From Megalobrama amblycephala (taxonomy: Eukaryota > Chordata > Actinopteri > Cypriniformes > Xenocyprididae), in the NCBI RefSeq assembly GCF_018812025.1, contig NC_063045.1:13947112-14011111 (forward strand): 64,000 nucleotides of DNA, read 5' to 3'. The notes under the pieces were generated by a model. That model saw nothing but the letters and a program-made list of their open reading frames with translations, was not told the DNA's origin and ran no database searches. The position numbers were made by a program, and so were the translations under genes. Numbering within the stretch: the first letter of the stretch is position 1; every line of letters starts with the position of its first letter. This document shows positions 47,168 to 59,304 of the stretch, in pieces.

Positions 47168-47412
47168 TGATATATAATTGAAATAAAGCTGATATACAAT
47201 AAAATATTAATATTAGATTAAAAAAAATTACTTAAATGAAAATTATAAATGAAAAACTAAAATTACTAAAACTAAAATAAAAATCTGTTTTATTTTAGTT
47301 AAATAAAACTGCTCAAGCTAAATAGAAAACGAACAAAAGCACTAAAATTTAAACTAAAAATATAAAAATAACAGCTAATGCAAAATAATAATATACTATA
47401 ATAGTATATAAG
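47168..47412 (+). repeat. ACTAAAACTAAAATAAA dispersed repeat, copy 2
   Basis: AATTACTAAAACTAAAATAA, AAGCTAAATAGAAAACG, ACAAAAGCACTAAAAT and TATAATAGTATATAAG are shared with copy 1. It is A-rich on the plus strand with no coding content. Confidence 0.65.
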
Positions 47413-48069
47413 TTATACTAAAAAATAACTGACTTAATCAGGATATTTTATATAACTTGTATGTTTGAATATAAACATTTTGCAATAAATTCAAAAGATG
47501 TTGTTTTTATATTTGTAACAAAAGGACTTGCATCAAAAGTTTTGTATTGTGCCATCGTTTTTGATTCATTTAATTAAAGACGTGAAGTACAGTTTTGTAC
47601 CTTTTGTAAATTTTTTCGTGTCTATTTTGCAGTGGCTTAAAATTATAAAAATTCACTGAGTTATTCTTGAATGGGCATTACCACATGGTTATTTAATGTA
47701 CAAAAGCATTTTTACAAGCAAAAAATAACATTAGAGGTGAAAGTTTCTTGAGATTTTGGTCACAAGTTTCAACCTTGGAGTTACAACTTAAAGCTGTCTA
47801 GACAGACTTAAATAATTCTAATTCATAACTCTAACGAGGATTTTAAACAAAAGCTTCAACAGTTGGCCAGGTTCCTTTGGGGTTTATCAACCTGAACTAA
47901 ACTTGTAACGACGGGGGAAATCCATCATTACCCTTAGCCTCAGCAATTCCAATCTGACGTAACATGCCAAGGTGGTGGCAGCTCAATGTATTGCCATCAC
48001 TGTTTTCATCTCACCACCACTGAAAACGCCTTGCAAAAAATCTAAAAACCCATCGGCAAAGAAAACAAT

Positions 48070-48430
48070 CTCGCCCGCTCACATCAGACCCGGCAAGTAA
48101 TTTGACTGCGGAGCGAACGCCGGCTAATGGGTGAGAATTGAATTGAAATCACCTCGGAGGAGCGAGCTATTTTTCTTTTTTGCTTTCGCACCCAATGTGA
48201 AGCCGGCCGTGGGTGATGGCAGGCTTGGGAGGGCCCTTCCAGAGATTCCCCCTGGGCTTCGTGCACGGCTAACCTTCGACAGGACCGCCGCTGCGTGGCA
48301 ACACGCCGCCGCCCCGAGCGCAGACAGCGTGGGTCAGTCGCAAATCAATGTTTTGACGTCCCGGGAATGCTTGTCTTTAAAAGTCGATACACGCCGCTTT
48401 GATAGAGCCGAGGCCGGGGGGAAGAAGGTT
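48070..48430. promoter_or_regulatory. CpG-dense intronic segment, possible regulatory element
   Basis: Clustered CpG (GGAGCGAACGCCGGC, GGACCGCCGCTGCG, ACACGCCGCCGCCCCGAGCG, ACGCCGCTTTG) in a CpG-poor region with no repeat signature. It may be an unmethylated regulatory element. Promoter identity is unsupported. Confidence 0.25.
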
Positions 48431-49167
48431 AATAGGTGAGTGGTGGAAAGAGCTCACAGCTGACACCACTTTTTACCACCTCTGTCTGTCTATCTGTGAA
48501 CGGGATGGGTGTAGAGCCAACAGGCCGGAATACATGCCGAGCCGATTGAGTTGCCAAGCTGTCATCGTACCCTGATGGAAAACCTCAACGTACCTTAACG
48601 GCTCCTTGGGATCGAATTGTGTTTAATATACTGTGTCAACAAGTTTTGTGAATATGTGAGGTGTCATTATCGTAGTATTAAGTATTATCAAAGTAGAGAC
48701 CAAACTGTGGAGTTTGCCCACAGGGCAAAAGGAGGCCGTCTGTCGAATTTCTAAATATAAAGATATGTCCTAGCCAGTGAGCGTCAGTGGTGTCCAAAAC
48801 ACTCCATTTTCCTGCTTATCACAACAAATATGCACTTTCTGGCTCTTATTGTGGCACATATTTACAATTGAAGTGTGGACGGAAAAATGAATTGCTGGAA
48901 GACGCCTGGTTAGGACAGAACAATCAGATGGCAAATTTCAGCACCCTAGTAAAGTAGACAAAGGCTACAAGATGAGCTACAGTACATTCTGTCCACATGA
49001 CTGAATATTATTACATATATCTGATTGGCCGTTAATGTGTTGCACATCAAACATTTGTGCTTTCAGTGTGGAGAGGCAAATTGATTGTTAATGTGATGAT
49101 CATATGAGGTCAATATTAGCACCTTGGCCATGTAAACCATTATCATTGTCCGCTTATGTAGTCTTAA

Positions 49168-49437
49168 AGGCATAGTCCAACCAGAAATGAATATTCTGTC
49201 ATCATTTACTTACCCTCGTGTCATTCCAAACCTGTATGACTTTCTTTCTTCTGCTCAAAACAAAAGAAAGTATAGTGAAGAATGTTTTGACTGTTTTTGT
49301 TCATGCAATGAAAATCAATGGGTCCAGAACAACAACATTAGAAAGAGACATTAAACTATCAAAATATCCACAAGTTTGGAACACCATGAGGGTGAGTAAA
49401 TGATAAGAAAATTTTCATTTTTGGGTGAACTGTCCCA
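49168..49437. mobile_element. short TTAA palindromic MITE
   Basis: TTAA then AGGCATAGTCCAACC on the left, and TTTTTGGGTGAACTGTCCC on the right, with inner inverted blocks TCATTTACTTACCCTCGTGT against CATGAGGGTGAGTAAATGAT and CCAAACCTGTATGAC against the degraded right arm. The right TTAA is mutated (CATTTGA). Confidence 0.85.
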
Positions 49438-50691
49438 TTTGACACATTGGATTAATTCACTGCAAAAGCTGCAAGTTGTAAGACAGCTCCAACATATTTA
49501 CAGTTAAGTCTCTTCTGAACCAAACAAATGAGTGCAAAATGCATTGAAACCAGTGGTTTCTGTTTTCGTCCAGAGATGAAGCACTATGTGTTGCCTGTCT
49601 GCCTTTCCTCTTTGTACCCTCCCTCCGTGCCTCCTCCTCCTCATGTCTTATTCTTGGCCAAAGGTTAAAATGCTGAACTCGCAACCTCCTTGGCAAAACC
49701 TTTTCTTCTTCCGCTCCTTTTTTCGCTCATCTATAAAAGATTTATTTCACAGTATGTAGAGGTCTGGATTAACCCACTCCATGCCCCAGAACAAAGCCAT
49801 TGTCTTTGTGCCCGAACAGGTCTGTGTAAAGAGGAAGCACCAGCTCCTCAATGTCCACAATAATACCATTGTGCCTGGCATGCTGGAAGGGTCCTGGTTG
49901 TCTTTGGAGGCTCGTCTAGACTTTGAGCCAGCTACTCAAGAAACTGGTAGAAAATCCCATCAAGCAGTGGAGTGAACGTTAACTAAGGTAACCCGCTGTG
50001 AACCTGATGAAGATGTCAACCGAACATATGGCAAAAAAAAAAAATTCTTTTGTTGGTACAAGGAGCTTTTTTCTTCCCCTCCAGAATGAAGGGGAGTGGA
50101 AAGGGGAGGGAGGGCAGTGTTTGGAAGCCAAAAGCAAGGAATAACTGTGGTCATCAGTTTACTTCTGGATCAGTAACTTTATTCTAGCTTCGAGCAGCTC
50201 TGCCCCCAGATCTCACAATTAAAAGGGTAAGCAGATTAGCAGGCATCTTTCAAGCTTGAACAGAAAGAAAACAGTCGTTTTAAAATGTTTTCTCCCCTCA
50301 CTTTTTTTTTTTTTTTTGCAAGCCACAAATAGCATTACATTTCATGCTACTTTAACTGGCAAGAGCCTTAAAAAAGGATATACTTTACAGCAATGATATG
50401 CTTCTTTAAAGTATCACACTGATCATTTACTGCCTGTGAACTTCTCTGTGAAAAGAGAAACCCAATAGCTCACATGTACCCTGGAAGTTGAGTCAAATCT
50501 GTCAAGTAGCTTAAAAGGACCTGCATGAGTTTGCAGCAATTTGCTAACAATTAAACTAGGTACACACATTCACTATTAACTAGTTGCTTATTAGCATGCA
50601 TATTACTAGCATAATGGCTACTTATTAACACTCTAGATCTCTAAACCCTACTCCATTCCTAAACATAACCACAATAACAACTGCCTCACTA

Positions 50692-50735
50692 ACTATATAT
50701 TATATTATATTATATTATATTATATTATATTATAA
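50692..50735. repeat. (ATTAT)n pentanucleotide repeat
   Basis: About eight units of ATTAT, the complement of the ATAAT unit at 626-750. It borders the hAT-like element that starts TAAGGTCTGTCAATC. Confidence 0.9.
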
Positions 50736-51291
50736 GGTCTGTCAATCAATTACAATATTTAATCGTGATTAAAATCGCATGATTGTCATGAGTTAACTCA
50801 TTATTAAATCACAACTTAATCGCACATTTTTATCTGTAATCTTTACATTTTTTCTGTAATAAAACATTGAAAGCTCAGCCAAACAGCTGATCATAGCTGT
50901 ACAGGGCAGGTTTTTATTTCTCATCTCCATAAATATATCTAGTAGTAGAGGTAATGCAAGGGCTAGAAATCATTTGGGGTTTTCCTTTGCTGAAACTTCC
51001 TCGTCGTCATGGAGAGCGCAGTTCATGGTTACATAGCAACAACAGACGCTACGCGAGTGCAAGTGCTTTGGAAAGAAGGAGAAAGCGGCGTGGCTGCGCT
51101 TTCCATGTGTTTTTAGGTGCGACGTGAAAGGCCCCTATGACTGCATCTCCATTTCTCCAGCTACGGGCTAGGCCATAGGCCAATGCGAGCTGCATTTTTC
51201 GGGCATTAATAAAATTAGTGCCGTTAAAATGAATTTGCATTAATGCGCTATTAACTTTGCATTAATGCATTATTATAGCTTTTTTTATGCA
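50733..51291. mobile_element. hAT-like MITE, AAGGTCTGTCAATC end, degraded
   Basis: TAAGGTCTGTCAATCAATTAC with TTTAATCGTGATTAAAATCG and GTCATGAGTTAACTC resembles one end of a dispersed fish hAT element. The right portion repeats TTAATGC-type sequence (GCATTAATGCGCTATTAACT) in inverted sense. The right terminus and target duplication are lost. Confidence 0.55.
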
Positions 51292-53105
51292 ATAATAATC
51301 AGCCTATATTTCTGTCCCGATTTCTGGTGACATTTTAAGATGGTTCAATTCAACCCTTGAGCTGTCATTTTGTATTGCGTCTATTTGTAGCTGACAACAT
51401 TTTGCTAATTTTTCTCCAAATGCTCCTCATTCCAAATTTGGAGAAATGCCATTATCTCCTCCTCTGTGTCATAGTGTGTCATTAGCTTTTAATAATCACC
51501 TGTGACGCCCAAAAAATGCAAACATGTTAATGTCAAAGTGAACCTGAAGCATGTTGCATTCATAATGATGTAGCATTTGTACTGCATTAAATTGAATGGG
51601 CATATGTACTTGGGTTTAACATGTTTATCTTAAATAACAGTGACAGAGTCCTTCTGAAAGATAAAAATACTAATCAACAATTACAAAATAAAGGTGAATT
51701 TGATACAGATCAGTAACTGCCATGGTGTAATACACTAATCCAGGCAAAAATATGGGAATGGGCTCGCCAACAAACATCAAAAGCTGATTATTCCCGTGTT
51801 TTATCTCAACGTGTGACAATTTGTCAAAAGTCTGTGTGGATTCATTTGCATATTTTACATACACTTATGGATTTCAGAAAACAGCTAGGAAACAGCACAG
51901 AGAAGGAGAGAAAGGAAGAAAAAAAATATTGAAGCTAGTTGGGGTGCAACCCAATTTCACAGCTTCATGATTGAGTGGAGCAGCATATGGATGTCGGCTA
52001 TGTGACAGTCCCGGCATATCACTGTATATTAGCGCAGTCTGTCACAATACATGTCCAATTGCGGGAATGTTTATCAACTGTCTTCATGTGAACGTTTTTT
52101 TGTTTTTTGCATACCATTTGGTTGGGCTCATAGCTAGCATGCAACGTCGAAAGAAAGAAAGCCAGTGCACCACAAAGAGAATAAACAACATTCAAACAAT
52201 CTGCCTGGCAAATCACACCTTAACTCCTGACTCAAGGGTAATTTATATGCACAGTACAGACACGGGAGGGAGGCTGTTCTGGAGGTATTGCCAAGCTCGC
52301 TAATCACATCAGTCATCAAACTGCCTTATCTCAAGCTAGGCTACATCTCATGGACATTAAAATGTCTTTACCTCTTAAAGGGGGGCAGCCGTGACTCCGG
52401 TTTGGGTGCGCGAGGAGAAAAGCTGGAAAGGGGCTGCAGCAGGTAATCACAAGTTGCAAACCATATGCTCGCACCATCTGCCTCACACATAATACATACA
52501 CACATCTAAAAATGGGCTAGCTTGCAGGAAAAACTCAATTATCTATTAAAACATATGACAATTAGGCACTGGACAGATAAGGTGCTTTTATACATATCTT
52601 ACACTTTTGGAGTACCTATGCCTTCAGGCAATCAGCAGCGGACTCTGGGATACAGACTCTTCTAAAACACTGAAACATGAGAATGTTTCTGAACTGTGGC
52701 TAGCTGCATTAATTGAGCCACTATGTTAGGACTGTGTCTTGACCAACTACAGATAGACAAGAGGAAATCAGTTGTAATTTTCAAATTCAAATTAGACCAA
52801 GCTACCATTTTATGTAACGGACTTTAAAAAGTCATAATGTGTGATTCACCTCGGCGAAACTATTTTACCCAAGTAAAATGTTGTGAGCATTGCTGAATTC
52901 AATGTGATGATACCAGATGATAAAAGATGGGGTACCATGAAAAGGCAAGACAACAATTCTCAATTTGTTTAATAAGAAAATGACTCTTATGAGCAATTCT
53001 TTTAATGAATCATTCTAAAAGACTCAGAAGTACCAGCTTGAATCAGTGATTCATTTATTCAGTGATGAATCTTTCACAGAATGAATGAATCATCTGACTT
53101 ACTCA

Positions 53106-53448
53106 TAGGGCTGCACGATTAATTGCACGAGATTGTCATGCGTGTCTCATCAGTAAAGCCGGTTCTGTGATTAGCGGTAAATGTCCATCACCTGCTTTCA
53201 AATGGAGCGGCACTTAATATACAGAGCCCTAGTTCGCGGACAAACTACGCAATATCGTGTTCATAATCGCAGATGAATCGCTTTCGATTACGAATGCGAT
53301 TTTGCGTAGCTTGTCCGCGAACTACGGCTCTGTATATTAAGTGCCACTCCATTTGAAAGCAGGTGATGGACATTTACCGCTAATCACAGAACCGGCTTTA
53401 CTGTCGAGACACGCATGACAAAAGCATGCGATTAATCGTGCAGCCCTA
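53106..53448. mobile_element. hAT MITE hairpin with 8-bp target duplication
   Basis: Ends TAGGGCTGCACGATTAAT and ATTAATCGTGCAGCCCTA are perfectly inverted, and the element is almost entirely a hairpin (GTTCGCGGACAAxCTACGCAA inverted around 53290). The octamer CTTACTCA is present at 53098-53105 and 53449-53456, the exact 8-bp target size of hAT elements. 343 bp, non-coding. Confidence 0.95.
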
Positions 53449-53807
53449 CTTACTCATTAAACATTTACTTATAGGGGTGTCTGTTTTTAAAATGACAAAT
53501 TTTGTGAATTTAAGAGCCGTGGAACTTAAATCTGGATTATTACTGACTGTTCATATGACAACATGTAGTGCAGGAGAATCAACATGTGTCCTTGCATTTA
53601 GACTTAAATATATGCAAGAAAAAAAAAATTCAGACAATTCAGCATGCAAATGTGATGATGACATCATCGCTCTGGTAAGATTTTGAATGCCAAACATTCT
53701 ATATTGTCAAAGGGAAATTTTAAAACTGAAATTTCATTTTCAAATTATTTACTTTTTTTTCTGCGAGGTCCAACTAACGTTAGTCACAAACTCTTGTTGT
53801 GATATAC

Positions 53808-54224
53808 ACAAAAGTTTGAGGTCAGTAAATTAAAAAAAAAAAATTAGGGAAATTAATACTTTTATCTAGCAAAGATGCATTAAACTGATCAAGTTGAAAC
53901 ATTTATAATATTACGAAAGATTTCCGTTTCAAATAAATCCTGTTCTTTGGAACTTTAAACAGCACAACTGTTTTTAACTTTGATAATAAAAATGATTCTC
54001 GTGACACTGAAGACTGGAGTAATGACTGCTGAAAATTCAGCTTTGCCATCAAAGGAATAAATTACATATATAATATATATTTAACAGAAAATGGTTACTT
54101 TAAATTGTAATAATATTTGACAGTATTTTACTGTATTTTTGATCAAATAAATGCATCCTTGATAAGCAGAAGATTTTTTTTTTTAAAACCATACCGGCCC
54201 CAAACTTCTGAACGGTAGTGTAGG
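53808..54224 (+). mobile_element. dispersed element, CAAAGATGCATTAAACTGATC family, copy 2
   Basis: Begins AAAAGTTTGAGGTCAGTAAA and ends CGGCCCCAAACTTCTGAACG, an inverted terminal pair. The interior has ACACTGAAGACTGGAGTAAT, GAAAATTCAGCTTTGCCATC and TTTTTGATCAAATAAATGCA. It shares its order of blocks with the 44.6-kb copy but is more complete. Confidence 0.8.
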
Positions 54225-54820
54225 ATTTAATAAGCACTTCTCACAGGAAAAAATGAATGGTTTGAGAGTGTTATGACTTGGAGTGGGGGAGACGAGAGAG
54301 GCGTGCTCACATACTTAACTAATGACAGTACTGTATGCTAATTCCATCTGACACTCCCTGAATCAGAGAAGGAGCCGAGGACCAATCAAGTGAGAGAACA
54401 CGATTTCATGTGTGACAACAAAGACCTCATGGATGAGTCACATGATATTCAATGACAAATAGCACAGCAAAGCCCTCACAAAGACAAGCAGTGGGGACTG
54501 ACCTACATTCAGTGGTGAAAAGTGGGCTGGAGCCCAAAAAGAGGCCAGCACTGTGATACGAAACTCAAAAAATTGCCACAAGTCACTCTGCACATGAACA
54601 TTTTTAGCCGAGATGGGCCTATATTGTAATGTTTGAAAAATGAGATCTGAGCTAATGTAGCAAGTCTAGCCTGCTTAAGGTTACTGGGTAACTTTTTGGA
54701 TTGCTTTGAGGATAATCATTAAACTATGTTTACCTACAAAAATGAGAATTTTTACCAAAAGAAAAAAAAATTATGTCAGTCTTTATTTTTAAATAAAGAA
54801 AAATGTAAGTAAATGTTTAA

Positions 54821-56045
54821 AGGGGTCACGACATGAGAAATCAAATTTGCCTCGATCTTTTGACATATAAGAGGTCTTTATACCATTAAAACATCCTGCA
54901 AGTTTCATAGCTTAAAACATCTCCCTCATTATTAATAAAGCATTTATTTAATCAAGATCCAAAAACAGATCGATTTGATATTGGGTGACCTGTGTGATGC
55001 CACACTGGTAAATGCATTTGTATATGACTGCCTCCAGAGCAAGACATTGACGAATAGTTATACATCATTACACCAAAGCCCCGCCCACTGGTGCTGAGTC
55101 GCACAGAGTCTGACATTTGTGAGAGTCACATCAAAAGCAAACAGAACCCATTATAATCACTGAAGCTGTCTACACTGATACTGTATACAGATGTGCATTC
55201 AGTTTCTGACATATCCAGACGTACTTGAGTGTGTCGACAACAAGAAAAAATGGAGAGTGATAGAATGTTCGCTTTGATGCGTCCAGTTTAAACAGCTCGT
55301 TTGAATCTCTTTACAGACTTCAGAAGGATCCCAGTGTCGGAAACAAGTGTATGGTTTATTTCAATGGCTTCCCAGATCGTGTTAGAGGATTATGTTTGTT
55401 CGGAGCATTTGGTTTAGTAAACTAGGCAAAGTGTAATTGTAAAGTTCGCAAAGAATCTTTTTGATGAAAGATGAAATAGCCAACTGTACTGGATCTGACA
55501 GCAGCTTCATCAAAAACATAAATTATAAAGTAAATTATTTCATAATGCTTTGTCTGTTAATTATGGTTTTATATGGAAAATGTTTTCAAATAATGTGCAA
55601 TTGCAAGTGGGCATTGTGGGTTTTTATTTTAGTACATTAGTGAGCATTTCATATTGTTTCTTGTTAACTTCTGTATATTACCTTTAATTCATTTTTTAAT
55701 ATAAATTAATTTATATATTTTTATAGTCATAAATGACTCGTTTGTTATGTGTGGTGCTGTGTTTTTGCATGTTGAAGCTGCCGTGACAATGCAATTTCCT
55801 GTGAAGGATCAATAAATTATCTAACTAGCTTACTAACTAATTATACTGTTTCCTATACAATGACGTTAGACAAACATAACAGTGGCTATTTACGGACAAG
55901 CTTTAAAGGAGCCACCTAAAAATGGATCAAAAATGGAGTGTCAGAATGAAAATAGTTTTTTTTGTTTATTTGCTTTTTGTTTGCTTTATTAACATTATAA
56001 GAGTGAACCTCATGGAACAAAAAAAAAATCCATGTCATGACCCCT
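54821..56045. mobile_element. AGGGGTCACGACATG TTAA element with THAP-like remnant
   Basis: Left AGGGGTCACGACATG and right CATGTCATGACCCCT are inverted and bordered by TTAA (54817-54820, 56046-56049). 1225 bp. The plus strand at 55309-55414 encodes SLYRLQKDPSVGN...FPDRV, then after a one-base shift EDYVCSEHLV. The pattern (L)QKDPSVGNK and VCSEHF is characteristic of THAP-type zinc-finger DNA-binding domains. The fragment is broken and cannot be functional as it stands. Confidence 0.85.
55309..55414 (+). pseudogene. THAP-like domain remnant, frameshifted
   Basis: The C-terminal half of a THAP-like C2CH zinc-finger domain, with SLYRLQKDPSVGN and, in the next frame, DYVCSEH. The first Cys pair was not found upstream within the element. 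An acceptor-like CTCTTTACAG precedes LQKDP, so it may be an exon captured by the transposon. The domain assignment is from motif memory only. Confidence 0.55.
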
Positions 56046-56453
56046 TTAATAAATTTTACTGAAATTAAGAAACATTTCACAGAGGAAACCATATCTTTAA
56101 CCAAAAACCAAACTAATATGAAACCAACAGGCATTTAAAACCTGAAACAGAATAGAACACACAGTTCTCGAAACGTTGTAAAAACTGGATTATTGACACT
56201 TGTCAGTTAGAATGCAACACTTATGTACAACACTTCATTCTCCCAAAAAAAAAGAAAGAAAAAAAGTGTAAGAACAATTGTCAAATATGTTGATCTAAGC
56301 ATTACTGTAGCAGAGCTGTTTTAAAAAGAAGGAAATAAGGTTTTCCCATGCAAACTGTCTAACGGCCAAAGAACAGCATGTTTATTAAAGCATTGGAGCT
56401 AAAATATATAAACAATAATAATTAATAAATAAACGAACAAGTATCATTATTAA

Positions 56454-57252
56454 AGGGTTAGTTCACCCAAAAATGAAAATTATGTCATTTGTTACTCACC
56501 CTCATGTTGTTCTACAGCCGTAAGACCTTCGTTCATCTTCGGAACACAAATTAAGATATTTTTGATGAAATCCGATGGCTCAGTGAGGCCTCTAATGACA
56601 GCAATGCCACCGAATTTCTCAAGATCCAGAAAGGTACTTAAAACATATTTAAAACAGTTCACGCAAGTACAGTATTTCTACTTTAATATTAAAAAGCGAC
56701 GAGAATACTTTTGTCCGCCAAAAATCCAATAACAAAATAACGACTTTTCAGTAATATCTAGTGATGACTGATTTCAAAACACTGTTTCGAAGCTTTTCGA
56801 ATCTTTTGTTTTGAATCAGTTGTTTGGAGTGCCAAAGTCACATGATTTCAGCAGTTTGGCAGTTTGATACGCAATCCGAATCACTGATTCGAAACAAAAG
56901 ATTTGTAAAGCTTCAAAGCTTCATGAAGCAGTGTTTTGAAATCAGCCATCACTAGATATTGTTGAAAGGTCATTATTTTGTTTTTTAGCACACAAAAAGT
57001 ATTCTCGTCGCTTTATAATATTAAAGTAGAACCACTGTACTCATGTGAACTGTTTTAAATATGTTTTGAGTACCCTTCTGGATCTTGAGAGGTTCGTGAC
57101 ATTGCTGTCAATAGAGGCCTCACTGAGCCATCGGATTTTATCAAAAATATCTTAATTGGTGTTCCGAAGATGAACAAAGGTCTTACAGGTGTAGAACGAC
57201 ATGAGGGTGAGTAATAATCGACATTATTTTCATTTTTGGGTGAACTAACCCT
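56454..57252. mobile_element. complete foldback MITE (AGGGTTAGTTCACCC termini)
   Basis: TTAA then AGGGTTAGTTCACCCAAAA on the left, and TTTTGGGTGAACTAACCCT then TTAA on the right. The two halves are inverted over nearly their full length (CTCAGTGAGGCCTCTA against AGAGGCCTCACTGAG, and AATCAGTxATTCGAAACAAAA around the centre near 56850). 799 bp. Same termini as the interrupted 25.4-kb element but a different core. Confidence 0.95.
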
Positions 57253-57258
57253 TTAATT

Positions 57259-57260
<2 letters not shown>

Positions 57261-57298
<38 letters not shown>
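57261..57298. repeat. (GAT)n trinucleotide repeat
   Basis: About 12 units of GAT directly after the TTAA of the preceding MITE. Confidence 0.95.
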
Positions 57299-57299
<1 letters not shown>

Positions 57300-59304
57300 T
57301 ATACAAGGAGGACAAGAAGAGGAAATATATGTATATCATTATACTGATCATGCATTTGGTTCAAAGCTACTCAAGAAGAAGCCTACAGAAGAACCGGAGT
57401 AACTTTTAACGTGTCTTTGTTCAGAGCTGGCCTTATTAGCATTTGTTGAGGTGAAGGCAAACTTTCTCTCTGGGTTCAGGCTCAAGTGTTTGAAATGACA
57501 CGACGCAATAATCAAAATCAGCAGGATTAATTATTTACCACACCCTCATTTTTGATGCCATTACACAACTCTAAGAATAACTGTGCCAAGAAGTCTTTCC
57601 GTGTTCTTACAGACTGACTGCGACGGTGCACTTAAACGGGGAAGTCTGGAGTGCCGTGACGAGCCCTGCGGTAAGCTGCCTCTCAGATTACACCAATCAG
57701 CAGATTCGTCCTGCTGCCGTGCACACGCAAAACATCGGTCCATGCACAGCAGAACAGGTCCCATGTAGCCTAAGAGGGAGGGTGTGTGGGGTGAAACCAC
57801 CTGAGAAGAAACAGGCCGACACCCTGCAGGGCCTGACTGTTCCCGTCACATCTGCTGATCTTCACTCGCCATAACCGGACACTACATTGCTGGCCTTGCC
57901 ATCCAGCTATGGTAAAGAAGCTAAAGCAAAACAAAAACCACACGCATGTCAATCAAAATCATTTGAAATCAAAAAAACGTAGGTTCTTGAAGTGTGCACC
58001 ACTTGCAGCAACACGTAGGAGTTTAGGAACAGGTGACTGCAGAACCATCCTGCACTGGTGAATTTGGCAAAACTTCCATCGTAATCATAAATTCATATAT
58101 TCACAGCCCCAGTGGAACGGCTTCAGACTGTTCACAACTAACGAGACTCTTCAGCACGGCAAGAGAAAAAAAAACACAGAGAGTTTCATGAAGTGAAAAT
58201 CCATAACTTGCAGAACTGGAGGTCAATGTGAATTCAGTTCTAAGCAGGGGTGTGTGGCATAACTTATTCCGTGGCTTCAAACTAAAGCTTTTTTCCATCA
58301 TTAAGCTGTATTTTCGGGTGATGCTGGCAAAGGGGATCCGGGGAGACTTGATGAAGTTGCACAAGCATAATGAGGGCAGATCAAACCGAATTGAATCTGC
58401 ATGACTATAAAGTAAAAGAAAATCATGCGCAAACTACCCTGTAGCCGTTGTGAGTAATGACCAATCAACACCATCTTAGGCACAGCGGCATTGTTAGTCT
58501 GACAGCGGAGCCCCACCAAAGTGTTAGCTGGCTCTGAACCCTCGACACAGCTGAGCGCCAATCAGGTTATTTAACAAGGTGGGGGTCAAATGGCAAAAAA
58601 GACCCTTGGCTCACAGACCTGTCAAAAGCTGGTGTGTGAAACTTGAGGCTGGAAAATAAATGTGCTAGGACACATTTAAAAAAGTAAAGGTACAGCTACA
58701 GGTACATTTTAAAAATATTTATTTAGATGACTCAAACTTCACATGACAAAAAGTCAAACAGGTTAATCCAGTAGCCTGCAAATGTAACTTGATCTCTAAA
58801 AAAAAAGTCAAAATTAGTGCATTTTCTTTTTAGCACCTTATTTTTACCTTACAATTAGAGGCGTTCGCTCATTATTTTAAAAGAAAACCAAACCCTGATT
58901 ATTCAGCTTCATTTTACATCTAACTCCCACACCCTTTGTGCTGGTGACATAAATGATACCTCAAATTGTGCAGCTTGTTCAGCAGAGTTATGCTATTAAG
59001 GTCCAGTCACATTAAGCAAATTTTGGCAAAAATTCCCAGGCAAAAATAGCCGATTTTTGGATATATGAAATGACCACATTCTTATTTCACGATATGATAA
59101 ATTTTATTTCACAATAACGATATATAACAAAAAGCAAATTACAAACAATAGGACAAATTAAAAAATAAATTACAAAAATTAAGTTTTTTAGTTAAGTTTT
59201 ATTTTATTTAACATAGTAAGAATTAGTATAGAAATTTAATCAAATTTAAAAATAAAGTATTGCATAGTCTTCACTGTATGATTTAAATATAAATGTATTC
59301 TTAT

